NCBI GenBank assembly: GCA_030549335.1
Contig: CM060195.1
Location: forward strand, 50,191,975 to 50,255,974
DNA length: 64,000 nt
Direction: 5' to 3'
Origin: Pontederia crassipes
Taxonomy: Eukaryota; Streptophyta; Magnoliopsida; Commelinales; Pontederiaceae
This document shows positions 44,562-56,533 of the stretch, piece after piece. Both the position numbers and the translations under genes were made by a program. Within the stretch, counting starts at the first letter, position 1. Every line of letters starts with the position of its first letter. Under the pieces are notes generated by a model. That model searched no databases and had not been told where the DNA came from. It was given only the letters and a program-made list of their open reading frames with translations.

Positions 44562-47500
44562 TCAGAATGCCGGGCAGAGGTTAGCTTTCGATGTAGAAGA
44601 ACATTCTTGTTCTATTGGGTTGAAAGGACTACATAGCCTGCTCCGCTTTCGCTCTGATATCGTCACACGTGATATTGCTGCCGCGATAACATCGACAAAG
44701 TCACTGTCATCTTGCCCTTCAGCCTTCATACTTGAACTCTCTATGGATGTAGAACAGCTGGTTGCTAAAATTCTCTCCAGCTCAATCCTAGATTTGAAAT
44801 GTCTCCTGCCAAATGACTTCTTTGGCATTGCCTTGTCAGGACATTCAGTGTAGAACAAAATCCATGGATGTCCTGAAAAAAAAATCACCATTTGTCATAA
44901 ATAATGATTGAAAATCCAAAAACAACACATTAACATTTTAACTCACTCAGAATTTCTTCGGCATCTAATCTCTTAGAGACATCCCGTGTCAGCATTCTAC
45001 GAACTAAATCACGTGCAAGTTCTGATACTGATTCCCATAACCCACTGTTGAAATCAAGTTCAACTGTCTTAATTGCTTGGAAGACGGATTTCAAAGATCC
45101 ACCTCGAAATGGAAGAACACCAACTAATAGCGCATGGAGGAGCACACCAGCAGCCCATATGTCAACCTTCTCTGAATAGCCTCCTGATATAACCTCTGGT
45201 GCAACATATGCTGGGCTACCAGCAACACCAGACAGCTTCTGACCTGTTGTTAGAAAGTTGAAATTAATTAAATTCAAGCTGTTACGTGGCATGAAACATC
45301 TTTTATTTCTTGATAATTAAATACAACCACAAAGATGGAAGGGCAGCAGTCAAATATATCCACTATGCATCAACACAAAATAATAGAGAACAGTCTCATC
45401 TAGTAAGGACATTTGCATCTGACCAATAAATGACGACCCACAAAAGAAGGCCAAATAGGTGCTAATAAAGGACTGGTTTTTAGCAAGATCCTAGTCATGC
45501 AGCATCCTCCTCAGAATGGCAAGTTCCCCTCATACCCAGCAAAACTAGCTGGAATCATTCTGTCAGAGACATTATGACAAGCAAAAGAAAAGGTCAAAAT
45601 TGTGAAACAAGCATATCAAGTGCTTCCTGGCAAGCAGGGTAGAAGGGGAAACCTAGTGCATACACTTGTTTCTGCAGAAAGCATTAATCACAGTTGTAAA
45701 ACCCAAATAGGACTGTTACTTTCTAGTATCTAGTCTGCTACACTGTTAGAACTTCATCTGCAAAGTGCGTGAAAGATACTTAGACATAAAGTTCACATAA
45801 TTTAATCCATCTCATCAGTGAAAATGATCAATTTTCTAAGAATGCATAAATGAAGGATAAGCAACAAGTCAAAAAGAAATGAGTTTTGCAAGGCATACAT
45901 TACAGCAACAACAACAACAACAAAGCCTTATCCCACTAGGTGGGGTCGGCTACATTACAGAACTAACCAATATATTTTCTCATGGCAAAACATAACATAC
46001 CACCCTAACAAAAACAAAAACATACTGGAAACTTGTTCAATTGAGCAAAGGTCAAAAGATATGAGCAGAAATGTTGAGGGATACAACTACAAACTACAGA
46101 AAGAAAAACAGTAGCACTTAGGTATAACTTCGTAAACGGTCGCATTCTGTTTTTCTGTTTGTAATATATGATTAATAAAGCAGTTTTCTTTTCAAATTAA
46201 ATAAAGGAGTTTGGTTTTAGATGTCATAACTTCATAACTTTACATATCCGTTCCTTAAAAACACTACATATATATTTATACATTTGCCCCAACATTTGAT
46301 GATAACCGTGGTACAGATCAAAGTATATACCTACGTCCACATAACTTATCATTCCATACTTTGTATTGACATAGTAGCACTAAGGTATAACTTCATAAAT
46401 GGTCGCATTCTGTTTTTCTGTCTATAATTTGTCATTAATAAAGCAGTTTTCTCTTCAAATTAAATAAAGGAGTTTTGTTTTACATGCCATAACATCAAAA
46501 CTTTACATATATATTCCTAAAAAAATTACATATATATATACACACACACACACATACATTTGCCCCAATCTTTGATGATAGTTGCAGCATACATTTGCCC
46601 CAACTCTGATCAGTGCGCTTTACAGAGTTTTTGGCCCTCCATTAGCGGCTGCCAGGCCTACGCCCGGACGGATGGGTTTGACTATTGGAGTCTTTCTCGG
46701 CACACAGCCTCTACATCCGCTTCCTCCCCACCACCACACTGTCAAATATTGCTGAAAGTCAAGATCTTCGCTTGGCTTCTACGGCGCGATGGGCTTCTCA
46801 CTTACAGAGCGCGATGGACGCCACATAGTAACACATCATGCGTACTGTGTGGCGAGCAAGTGGAGGACATCCCCCACTTGTTCTTAGACTGCCTGACATC
46901 CCAGGGCATCTAGCAGACATTCCGGGGGGCTCATGCGTTAGAGACAGTGTTGGAGAGCGTCACTGGCGACCTTTTTGACCAGTGCCTGGGCCGTTTGGCT
47001 ACAGCTTAAACGAATCATTTTTTTTCGGAGAGAGATGTCAGGATGAGTGTATTGTACACCACATCTCCTTTCTTATCAGGGAGTGAAGTTTTGGCTAGTC
47101 CGGTTACTTTTCTATCCTTTTGATGATCTTTCTGAGTGCTTACACTTGTACACTTTTTCCACAGCTTATACATATAGTTGGATGACAACTACAACTCTGG
47201 TGGTCATCCTTTTCCTTCTCAAAAAAAATAAATAAAATAGTTGTGATACAGATCAAAGTACACATCTAATATATGCACATATGCGATCTAAATAAAAGCA
47301 CTCTAACTGATTGTCACAAATTCTACTGGATATTCAGTAAACACTGGTAGGGAAAAAACCTTACTTGCATTTTGTTTATAAAAGGGCGTCCTATAAAACA
47401 GAAAATAAATTCGTACTGACAAGTAGAAATTTCTCTGGCAGTAATTGGCATTAAGTTCATTTTTCTGTTTTTTATTCTCTTTAACTTTAAAAGCAAAAAC

Positions 47501-49658
47501 AATGACAACAATCAACTTGGTTTTTGTGTTTCTTGCATGAGGCAAAGATATTTAGATAAAGAAAAATTTTGATTTAAATGTCCAACAAAATGCTCAATCC
47601 AGAAAATGTAAGGAAAATACCATGTGGTCGGTAAGTACATTATTTGCGTATAGTGTAAATATTTAACCCTAAATACAAGTGGCATAAATGACAACACAAA
47701 GACCTTTTTGTAAAGACTAAGAGAAGTGGATGGCATGCTTATGGTTCCACAGCAGATTTGTGATTTTCCATCTGATCTCGTGAACTATGTGTAATCAGAA
47801 AGTAAAACCTTAATAAAGAGTTAATTCAATTGCAAACTGCAGAAATTCATCAACTGGAAGTGTAACACCCCAACCCAAAATAGAAATCAATAGTCCTAAG
47901 ACCCCACTTAAGCCCTAAAGTAAACACCCAACATAAGCCCTAAACCTTCCTTCCACCTAATCACTCTACACCAGCCACCAAAGGTCCCAAGGAGCTCCAA
48001 ATTCTGCAGGAAATAAGGGACGAATGAAGCAAAGAGACCAAGGAAGAGGAGAGGAAGAAGGAGAAGGAAACTGGATTCTAGCCCCTAGGATTTTAACATA
48101 AAGGTATGAGGGGATCCAAAGCCCTAATTCCTCAATGTCTAACTGTTTTGTTTGGATTGAGGTAGAGCAACTTGTTTCTTGATATTGGAAATTAGGGTTC
48201 TACACCAATGCATAAATAGATGATTACTCTTCACATGTTTTCCATGTCAATCGCCTTAAGAACTGAATTCTTGATTGAATTGTATGCAATGTATGTTAAG
48301 TAGACTATGTAATGCCTGGATTGATGTTCAACCCCAATTATGTAGACGATAGGGATAGATAGGATTGAAATGCTGAAAGTCTTGTGGAATGGAGGATTTA
48401 CGACCTGTGTAACACATTGTTACGGCCATAACGAAGTCACTATGGTTATGACAATGTGATGCTACGACCGTAGCAAGGTTGGTCCAAAATGCAGGGCCAC
48501 TGACGAGACCGTAATGATGTAGATAGTTCCCAGCGGTCGTGTCCTATGACTGTAGCGCACAAGATGTAGCCATATCGGTGCATTTCCTGAATGTCGTGGC
48601 GCACAAGAAGAAATACAGCCCTCAGCCAACTCTCTACGGCCAGGGCCCATGTTAGAGCCTATGTGGCCCATGCGCTAGTTGATGTGATCTTGGGATTATG
48701 TTTCATTTATTTAAGTCTTCAATAGTTTTTATGATGTCCAATGTCTTATGTCATTATGTTTTTGCTGCCTACTATATGTATATATTAGGGTTTATGAATT
48801 GTAAAGAAGAACGTCCCGCCTAAAATTCGGCCCTTATAATGGGGAGTAATTTTGAGGGCCTTACAAGAATAAGGAAACTGTGAAAAGATCCTCACCTGTC
48901 ATAAGCCGAACTGCAAGTCCAAAATCAGCCAGCTTTATCTTTCCTGAATCTGTAAGAAGAATGTTCTCGGGCTTGATATCGCGATGGACCACACCCATTT
49001 CATGGCAATACTTGATTACTGAAACAATCTCCCTCATCACATGTGCGGCCTGCTGCTCTGAGTACCTCCCCTCTCTAGTCATCTGATCAATGAGCCTACC
49101 CCCTGAACACAGCTCCATTACAAGATGGAAGCTTTCTGAGTCCTCAAAGACCGCCTTAAGGGTCACTATGCCAGGGTGGCCCGATATATGCTGCATAATC
49201 TCAACCTCTCGATGCACAGTCTCCTCGCCATTTTTTAGCAGCGTCTTACAGGCGTACCTCTCGCCGCTGGCTTGGCTCCGGCATAATCTCACCGAACCAA
49301 ACCGCCCTTTTCCGATCTGACGCCCAAGAAAATACTCATCCTCCAGCTTCTTCTTCCGGCCGAGCCTGGTAATGGACTCGACGCAACCAAGCTTCCTCTT
49401 CAGCCCCCGCCCAGGCAAATCAGACGCCGAAACCCCAGAGGGCGGGGCGGTCATTACAACTCCGCCGATCGCCCTACCGGCGCAAGATCCCACCCTTTCG
49501 TCCCCAGGACAGCAAGATACCACCTTTTCAGCGGAGAAGGCCTCCCTTCCCTCCCTGCATTTCTTAATCTGCCTCGCGCCATCGACGTCGTCGGGGAGGC
49601 ACAGCCCGACGTTATCCGACGATTTCGTCCCCTTCCGTTTCTTCCTGATCGTCTCCAT
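44562..49658 (-). CDS. PEPKR2: PEPKR2-type Ser/Thr protein kinase (PEP carboxylase kinase-related), three exons
   Basis: A kinase of the CDPK/SnRK superfamily lacking EF hands. Its substrate is not established by this sequence. Exons 49658-48896, 45243-44947 and 44872-44562 join in frame (ACAG/gtgagg...aacag/GTCAG and CTGA/gtgagt...tcag/GACAT) to 456 residues, near the family's 470. The kinase domain starts about residue 108: Gly loop IGKGRFGSV, ACK lysine 138, VHRDIKPEN 224-232, DFGLA 245-249, then GSPAYVAPEV and DIWAAGVLLHALL in exon 2. HPWILFYTE opens exon 3. The C-terminal tail has VDVIAAAISRVTISERKRSR and ends LCPAF, the hallmark of PEPKR2. A basic, Ser-rich N-terminus (1-105) contains LGRKKK. 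Intron 1 is 3.65 kb because of inserted elements. Confidence 0.93.
45906..45950 (-). mobile_element. RTE-type LINE 3'-end fragment (copy 9), 45 nt
   Basis: A minus-strand copy with a 10-bp direct repeat tacattacag at 45896-45905 and 45951-45960, in intron 1 of the PEPKR2 gene. Confidence 0.8.
46109..46580. repeat. Tandem duplication, period about 260 bp, in the PEPKR2 intron
   Basis: Two copies (from about 46109 and about 46372) share gtagcac, aggtataacttc, ggtcgcattctgtttttctg, aataaagcagttttct, caaattaaataaaggagttt and catttgccccaa...tttgatgata. The sequence after the LINE insert (from 47237, tgatacagatcaaagtacac) resumes the first copy's right side. Confidence 0.75.
46585..47236 (+). mobile_element. 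5'-truncated L1-type LINE 3' end, 0.65 kb
   Basis: The plus-strand frame encodes the ORF2 zinc-binding tail: VKIFAWLLRRDGLLTYRARW, then CVLCGEQVEDIPHLFLDC (Cx2C...H...C). An untranslated tail and A-rich end (aaaaaaaataaataaaa) follow. Short direct repeats atagttg at 46578-46584 and 47237-47243 flank it. It lies antisense to the PEPKR2 transcript in intron 1. Confidence 0.75.
47861..48865. mobile_element. Solo LTR-like element, 1.0 kb
   Basis: It begins TGTAACACCCC, a start common in plant Ty3/Gypsy LTRs, and ends GGCCTTACA, so the ends form the perfect inverted repeat TGTAA/TTACA. It contains clustered TTACGGCC, CTACGACCGTAG and similar motifs near 48415-48540 and no coding capacity. The five flanking bases differ (ggaag and agaat), so no clean target duplication is left. 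One end lies 30 nt from the 5' splice site of PEPKR2 intron 1. Confidence 0.6.
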
Positions 49659-50976
49659 ATCAACTCCGACAGGCGGTTCCTATCGCACTCTACCGCAATC
49701 TGCTACGGGATCACGGATGTCGCTTGTTTCTTCTTCTTCCGGCCCATCGCCAGCGCCGGACACAAAACGGACCCTTCGATCGGGCGGGTGAATCGACCGG
49801 AAGAACCGATGGCACCCAATAAAGGGGAGATACCTCCGGCCACCTATTAGAACAAAGAATCCTTCGGAATCCGCACGTTCGACCGGTGGAAACCCTAGAG
49901 AAATTTTGGGGTTTGGCTTCACAGATTGAGGTTTTCGAGATCTTCGAGCGAGATCGGAGGACGAGAACAGAGAGTGAGCGAACGAACGAGAAAAAAACGT
50001 ATTTTTATTTGTTATCCCTTCAGCGTGGGACCTACGCGATTCCCGACGGATGGTCGATTTTAGTAAACCTACTCCGATTCGTTCTCAGTGGCTCGACATG
50101 CGGGGCACGCGCATGCACGCCTCGTAAGTGGTTCATCCAGCAGGAGTTGCGGATTGTTATATCGTGCCACGGCGCAGTGTGCGAGGGCTCTTTGGACGTG
50201 TGTTGCGGAAATCTTAGTCATGCTAAAGATTTTAATTTTTTGTTCACCTCGTAGGAATATTTTAAATATTGAATTTAAGAGAAAAATGTATATTAGAACG
50301 GATATAGATCACTAATTATACTTATCAAAGTATTAAAATAATTATATATTAATTTGAAGTATATATTAAATAATAAATATAATTAAAATCAATATCATCT
50401 GAATATATAATGGTAGTGATCAAGTTATGTTAATAAATATGACTAATTAGATGGTTATAATTTATTTAGTTTTAGATAATATATTTTTATTATGAAATTA
50501 TCCAAATAACTATATATTATTTCATCTAAGAAGTATATAATAAATTATAATCATTAATTTTATTAAATGATAAAAAAATAAACGCCCTACATCCGAGAGT
50601 AGAGCAGGATACTCTATACAGTCATTATCCTGTTATTGCGTGTATTTCTTCTAGGATTATTTTCGTTTTGTCTTAGCATATGCTATTCGTTTAGAAGTTT
50701 CTATCTCAATTCATCAATTGATCGAGATAAATTTTACCAAACACCCACTCATCATGTTTTCAATCTTCACTTTGTAATAATTCATTCATATTTTTTCACT
50801 GAATGTCCTTTTGATTTGTCATTAGTCATTTCTCGATTTGTGTTGTCCATTTAGCGTGCATGCCTGATTTTCTCTTTCTTCACACAAATAACTTGCTAAT
50901 TTAATGTGATTAAAAAATTAAAAAAAAGTCCCTTGCTGACTTGTCGCCTCGTGACTTTCGGTGGTCACAAAAATAA
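49659..50976. other. PEPKR2 upstream region and AT-rich spacer
   Basis: GC-rich leader/promoter DNA to about 50000, then AT-rich spacer. No further gene seen. Confidence 0.4.
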
Positions 50977-51593
50977 TGTTTTAAAATCGGACTGAGCATC
51001 AAATCGATCAAGCAAATGGATCATGGTTTGATTGGTTTAACCGACTCAACTAGATTGAACCAGATAATATTTAGATTTCTTTAAAAAATATATAGTATAA
51101 ATATAAATAAAATATTAAATAATCATACATTATAATAAAAATATTTTCTTATTTTAAAAATATTTTCTTTAGAATTTTTAAAATATTTTTCTTCATATAT
51201 TTATTATATTTTCCTTTTTTATTCATAGATTTCAATTTTAACTTCCTACTTTCCTATTTTTATGCTTTCTACTCTTTCTTTCACCTTTATTTTTTCCCTA
51301 CAAATTTCAAATCTAATTTCCTTTTCTAATTCACACTTCATAATTTTCTCTATTTTCTAATATCTTATATATTGTATTTTTCCACATTTATTTCATTATT
51401 ATACATTCCTTGTTTTATAATTTTTTCCATATAATAATTTTTTATTCATTTGAAAAAACAATTTGAACCGATTTTGCCCCGGTCGAACCAATTCATCCTA
51501 ATTTTTTTCAAAAATGGGCTTTAGTGTTAAATCGAACCGAACCAATGGCTTATTCGCGGTTGAACCGGTCGGTCCAGTCCAATTTTAAAAACA
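50977..51593. mobile_element. MITE-like element with GGACTG/CAGTCC inverted ends (A)
   Basis: The left end tgttttaaaatcggactg (50977-50994) pairs with the right end cagtccaattttaaaaaca (51575-51593). The GC-poor interior of long pyrimidine runs encodes nothing. The subterminal right side is rich in GAACCGGT-type motifs. Confidence 0.5.
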
Positions 51594-51599
51594 ATGCGT

Positions 51600-52210
51600 A
51601 AAAGGTCTTTTCCCTGCGCGCACAGGCCCCGCTCCCCCTTTGGGGGGGAGACCCCCTCTTTTCCTTGCGTCGACGTCAACCTCCGACGAGATCGTCATCT
51701 GATCCTCGATTCACCACCCTAATGGCGTGGCAGAGTCCTCGGCATTTTAATTCGATTTTCGAGCGATTTCTTTCATTTTCGATCGGTATGAAGGTCTTAT
51801 GCAGTGTTTGGAGCAGGACTGTTAGAGAACGATGCTATCCTCTTCGCAGTTCTTAATCTTGTTCGTGTTTATTATTGTCAACGGACTTCGTGTTCACGCC
51901 TCGAAACGTTCCAATAGAGGGTGGGAGAGCCCCCTCCCCCCTTTCCTTGTGCACGTCTGTGCAGGAAAAAGAGGGGTCGTCGCCCCCCTCTGCGACCTCA
52001 TCGGAGATCACATAGGGGGGCGATGTCCCCTGCCCCTCCTGCGCTGACACGCACAAGGAAAGAAGGGTTGTCGCCTTCGTTTGCGACCTCGTCAATGAGG
52101 AGGTCGATGCCCCTCTTCCCTACGCACCGATGTTGGGAAAGAGCCTCCCCTCCCTTCGTTTTTTCACCAATAGAGGGCGTAGGTGGAGGGCCCATTTTTT
52201 TAATTTTATT
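51600..52210. other. GC-rich island, no gene assigned
   Basis: GC-rich DNA with degenerate repeats of CGCCCCCCTCTGCGACCTC-like and AGAGGGNGGG motifs on both strands. Several overlapping open frames exist on both strands, and none resembles a protein family. It is possibly a decayed retroelement. Confidence 0.35.
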
Positions 52211-52644
52211 GATTATTTTTTATTTTTGAATGATGTCACGACGACCAATTGTTTATGTGGAGAAGAGAAAAATTCACCGTGTGGATGCCATGTCGACAAT
52301 GCAATATGAAAATGGCCGATCTCAAATCAAAAGGCCAATTGGATGAAATAAGTTAAAAAATAGAGGATGATTTGATTACAAAATGAAGTTGAAGAATAAC
52401 ACTGAAAAAATGACAGAGGAAATTTAATGAAATTCATCACAATTTATCATTCAAAATTTGTGGGTTCATCATTGTCATCACTTAGCTTACCTTGAGTTGA
52501 CATCATGTTTTGATCAAATTTTATCGCAACAAACACGATCTAAGAATGAAACCATTTGTTTTATATGAAGGGCATAAAAGGGAAATAGATAAAGTTACAT
52601 ATTTAGCTTTTATGCAAATTTGTCGTCCTTAGATATTTTTTCGG

Positions 52645-53430
52645 TATTTTTAAAATCGAATGGACCGACCGTTCCGATCAGTTCAATCATGAACTGATAA
52701 TCGGTCCAATTAGATTTGGTATTAAAATCAGAATATAAAAAACTGGATTGAACCGAGTCAACCCGGCGAGAAAAACTGATTCAATCCGTCATTAAAAGAA
52801 TAGTAAAAAAATGAACTAATAGAAAACAAATAGAAAAAATTAAAGTATATAATAGTATTAATGGTGGAAGAATATAAAGAGGAGAAAAATAAAGGATTAG
52901 ATTTATCGAATGAATATAAAAGATGATATTAGTGATAAGAAAATTAAATTTGAATTTGAAAATAAAAGGTAACAAAGTAATAATAAAGTCAAATTTAAAT
53001 AAAAGAAAAAATTATCATGAACTTAAATAAGATGATAAACTATAAATAATTTACATTAAAAATTAAAACACAATTAATGTAATCAAAATTTATAGGATGA
53101 GCATGAAAACGAAAATAGATAATACGAAGAAAATTTTGAAATTATATAATAAAAAGTGAGAAGATAGTAATAAAGAAATATTTAAATACAAAAATCAAAT
53201 TATCCATGAAGTTATTAAATAATAGAATTAAATTATAAATAATGTATTAAAAAATATAAAAATATTTTATTACTATTTGATTAATTTAAAATAATTATTA
53301 ATATGAATTTTATTTCATTATTTATTATCTTTTATACTTTAATTTATAATACAATTGAATGGTGACTCAGTTAGTCAGTTGGCTGGTCAGTCGGCCGATG
53401 GATTCCATGACTGATCAGATTTTAAAAACA
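52645..53430. mobile_element. MITE-like element with similar inverted ends (B)
   Basis: The left end tatttttaaaatcgaatgga (52645-52664) pairs imperfectly with the right end ctgatcagattttaaaaaca. GGACCGACCG lies near the left end and GTCAGTCGGCC near the right. The purine-rich interior looks like element A in the opposite orientation. The flanks ttagatattttttc and ttagatttttttc may be a decayed target duplication. Confidence 0.4.
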
Positions 53431-56400
53431 TTAGATTTTTTTCCTCCCCTGATTTAATAATTTTTGCGACAAGAATAAGTTGGAACAACACGACAAAACA
53501 TATTTTCACCTTGACGGCCATCAGATCCTCCCGGAAACTACGGAACAATATGTGGGCTCGCCTTTTCGGACTCTAATATATGGGCCTTCGTTCATCATGT
53601 ACATGTAGTTTTTTTATTTTTTATTTTTAAGCTATTGTTATTTTCAGACTTGATTCTAAGATTATAGTAGCATGATACAATAAATTGCGACCATTTGGTT
53701 ATACTGTTCGCATGAAATATTTTTCATCCGAAGAAAATAAATAATCAAACTTTTTCCAGCATAATGAAAGATGATCGTAATGAGAGAGAGAGAGAGAGAG
53801 CGTAGTGATTTTTTCACATAAAGATTATAGCGCTTATTTTTTTCCTAGTCTTATTGCATATATCACATAGTCCATATTTGATACAAGACAAGAACAAATC
53901 TAGCCATACGTCATCGGAATAAGTTATTTTTTGTCAACATTTTTCAAACTGTAAAACCGCCTCGACTTGCTCAAACCAAAATATTCCAAGTTGAGAACAA
54001 AAATGTTCTGATTGCTTTCAAAAATTAATTATTTGATATTAATGATTACACATAATTAATTATTTCATATTTATTAAATTTTTCACAAAAATATGCTATA
54101 GTTAGATAATATTAGAAATATTAATTCAGATCGTAAGTGTTATTTAATCGCTATAATATAATAATCAATATTAAAACAAATTAGAATAATAATAAATTAT
54201 TATTTAATTAAATTAAAATTGTTTTAAGATTAATAATTGTTATTATTAATTTTACAAATATCTTATTTTATTTAATAAATAATCGTTTCTCTTGATTTTT
54301 AGCAAAGACATAATTACTTTTAATAGAATATGTAACTACATAATAAAATATATTATTTTATCTTTTTTATTCTCATTGCAACCAAACATTATTTGATTTA
54401 CTATCAAACAAACATGTACACTTTTATTCTTCTAATAAGAACAAAAAAAAAGAATATTCCATTTTTTTTTCTCGTATAAAACAGTCCATAATGATTTATT
54501 ACGCTACACCCATGTCACCCATACGTACACAAAAAATTATATCGACTCTTCTAATTCATTAATTAATAACAGATATTGATGGTTGGTCACCAAATGTTTG
54601 GCACGTACTTTTCTTTTCGATGGTTGAAGGAGGCAGGCAAATGCATAAATGGTCAAAATTTTCAACTGACACTGTGACACTTCACTATCCTCCACTGCGG
54701 AGTTAAAGATTATGTGCACTAATTACAAATTAAATTTTTGAATTATTATTAAACTTGATTAATCTGAACTTAATTATGAACCGAAATTTCTTCTTACTTA
54801 AGGACGGCGAACAACCTCAACTTTTCTTTGCTAGTTTTTTTTTTGTAATTAAACTCTCTCTCTATATATATCTGTGTCCCCTATATTTTTATTCATTAGA
54901 TTAAAAATTTATAAATTTTATTTTATTCATTTTTATTTAAAAATTTTAAATTTGAATGATAAATTATTAAATAAAAAGATGGAAGACACTGTCCTTCGTT
55001 AAAAAAGGCATATACTTGTTAAGTCCATTTATATAAATAGAGATCAAATTTTTTATCACTATTCTGAAAAAAAAAATCAGTGGATATATAGGGGCCGAAC
55101 CATCCGGACATATTAGGAGAGCCAATATAAAATATAATAAATAATAGATGTACGAAACAAATAAAAATATGTTATTGTTAAATAATTACAATTTTGATAA
55201 AATAAATGCGAACGTCATAAAAATGAACTATGACTTTTCAAGAAACAAAAACATCTACAAATAAATTCATCACACATTTCAAATAATTCTATGTAAAAAT
55301 TGAATTGATTTATTGCAAAGCATTATATAGGATATGTCCGCATTATTTGATAGTAGATATTATTAGTGCCAATTAGAAAGTTCAGATTAGGAATTCATGA
55401 TACGAAATATTATAATTAATTATGTGGTTTATAATATATAGTTATAACATTAAAATCAATTAGAAAGTTCCAAGTTTAGATGGTGACGTAATCATTTCGT
55501 TGAATTGAAGCAAGAACTTGCGAGTTTTTTTCACTTTTAATTATGTTTTAGTGTATATATATTATTTATTTATTAATATATTATAATTCAACTTATAAAC
55601 TAAATTATTTATTTTTCTTAATTAAAAATTATATATTTACTTCAAATAACTAAAAATTTATTAATTAGTTAAAATGTTTTTTTAGTATTATATTATAATA
55701 AAATTATAAAAAAATCATATTAATCAACTGATTTGATGTAAATATTATATTAATTGTATTATAATATGGTTTAAATAAAATAATGTAAAATATTATATTT
55801 AATATAATTTTATTAATTAAAATATTCAATTGTTTATAAATATATATTATATTTGGATCTTAAGATTTATGTAAATTTTAAATAAATAATACATATAATA
55901 GTTTTCAGTATTATTTTATATCTCAAAAAATAATAAATTATTTTCTTAATTCTTATTTTTATTTTAATACCACTGTAACTTATCTATTAAATCATTTTTA
56001 AATTCCATAATTTAATTCCATAAGTTCCATACAAACACAATCATAATGTATAAATAAAAGCATACGTAAGATTTTAAGACGCGTAGAATATATCCACCTT
56101 GGGGCATACGAAATTGCAGTGTACTTATCAAGTAGAGATTGGGACTTTTGATTTGACAGTAATTTCATTTAACTATTTTTATTAGACTAGTGACTATTAT
56201 GACTTCTTCTTATAACTTAAAAGGAAACTTGGCACCATATTTATCGTTTGTAAAATAAAATAAAATATGATAATGAAGGCAGCTGTCGTATTCTCAAACT
56301 AATTTTTGGAAAAATTCAAAGTTTACAGGAGGAACGAGTCTGATCTTTCTACATTAATACACTACCCTAATTAATCAATTAATTAATTAATTATGAAAAC

Positions 56401-56460
56401 AAAGAATAATTAAACAAACAGGATTTGGGAATTGCAGTAATTATATATGTACACAATAAT
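53431..56460. other. AT-rich intergenic region
   Basis: No gene seen. Very AT-rich, probably old element remnants, with a GA run near 53784-53800. It ends in the 3' flank of the ATL gene. Confidence 0.45.
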
Positions 56461-56533
56461 TTCCAGGTCATCAAGACTTCAAGCTAATCTCAAATCAACG
56501 GCCTACAGCCTTCCGAACCTTCCTGTTAGCGGG

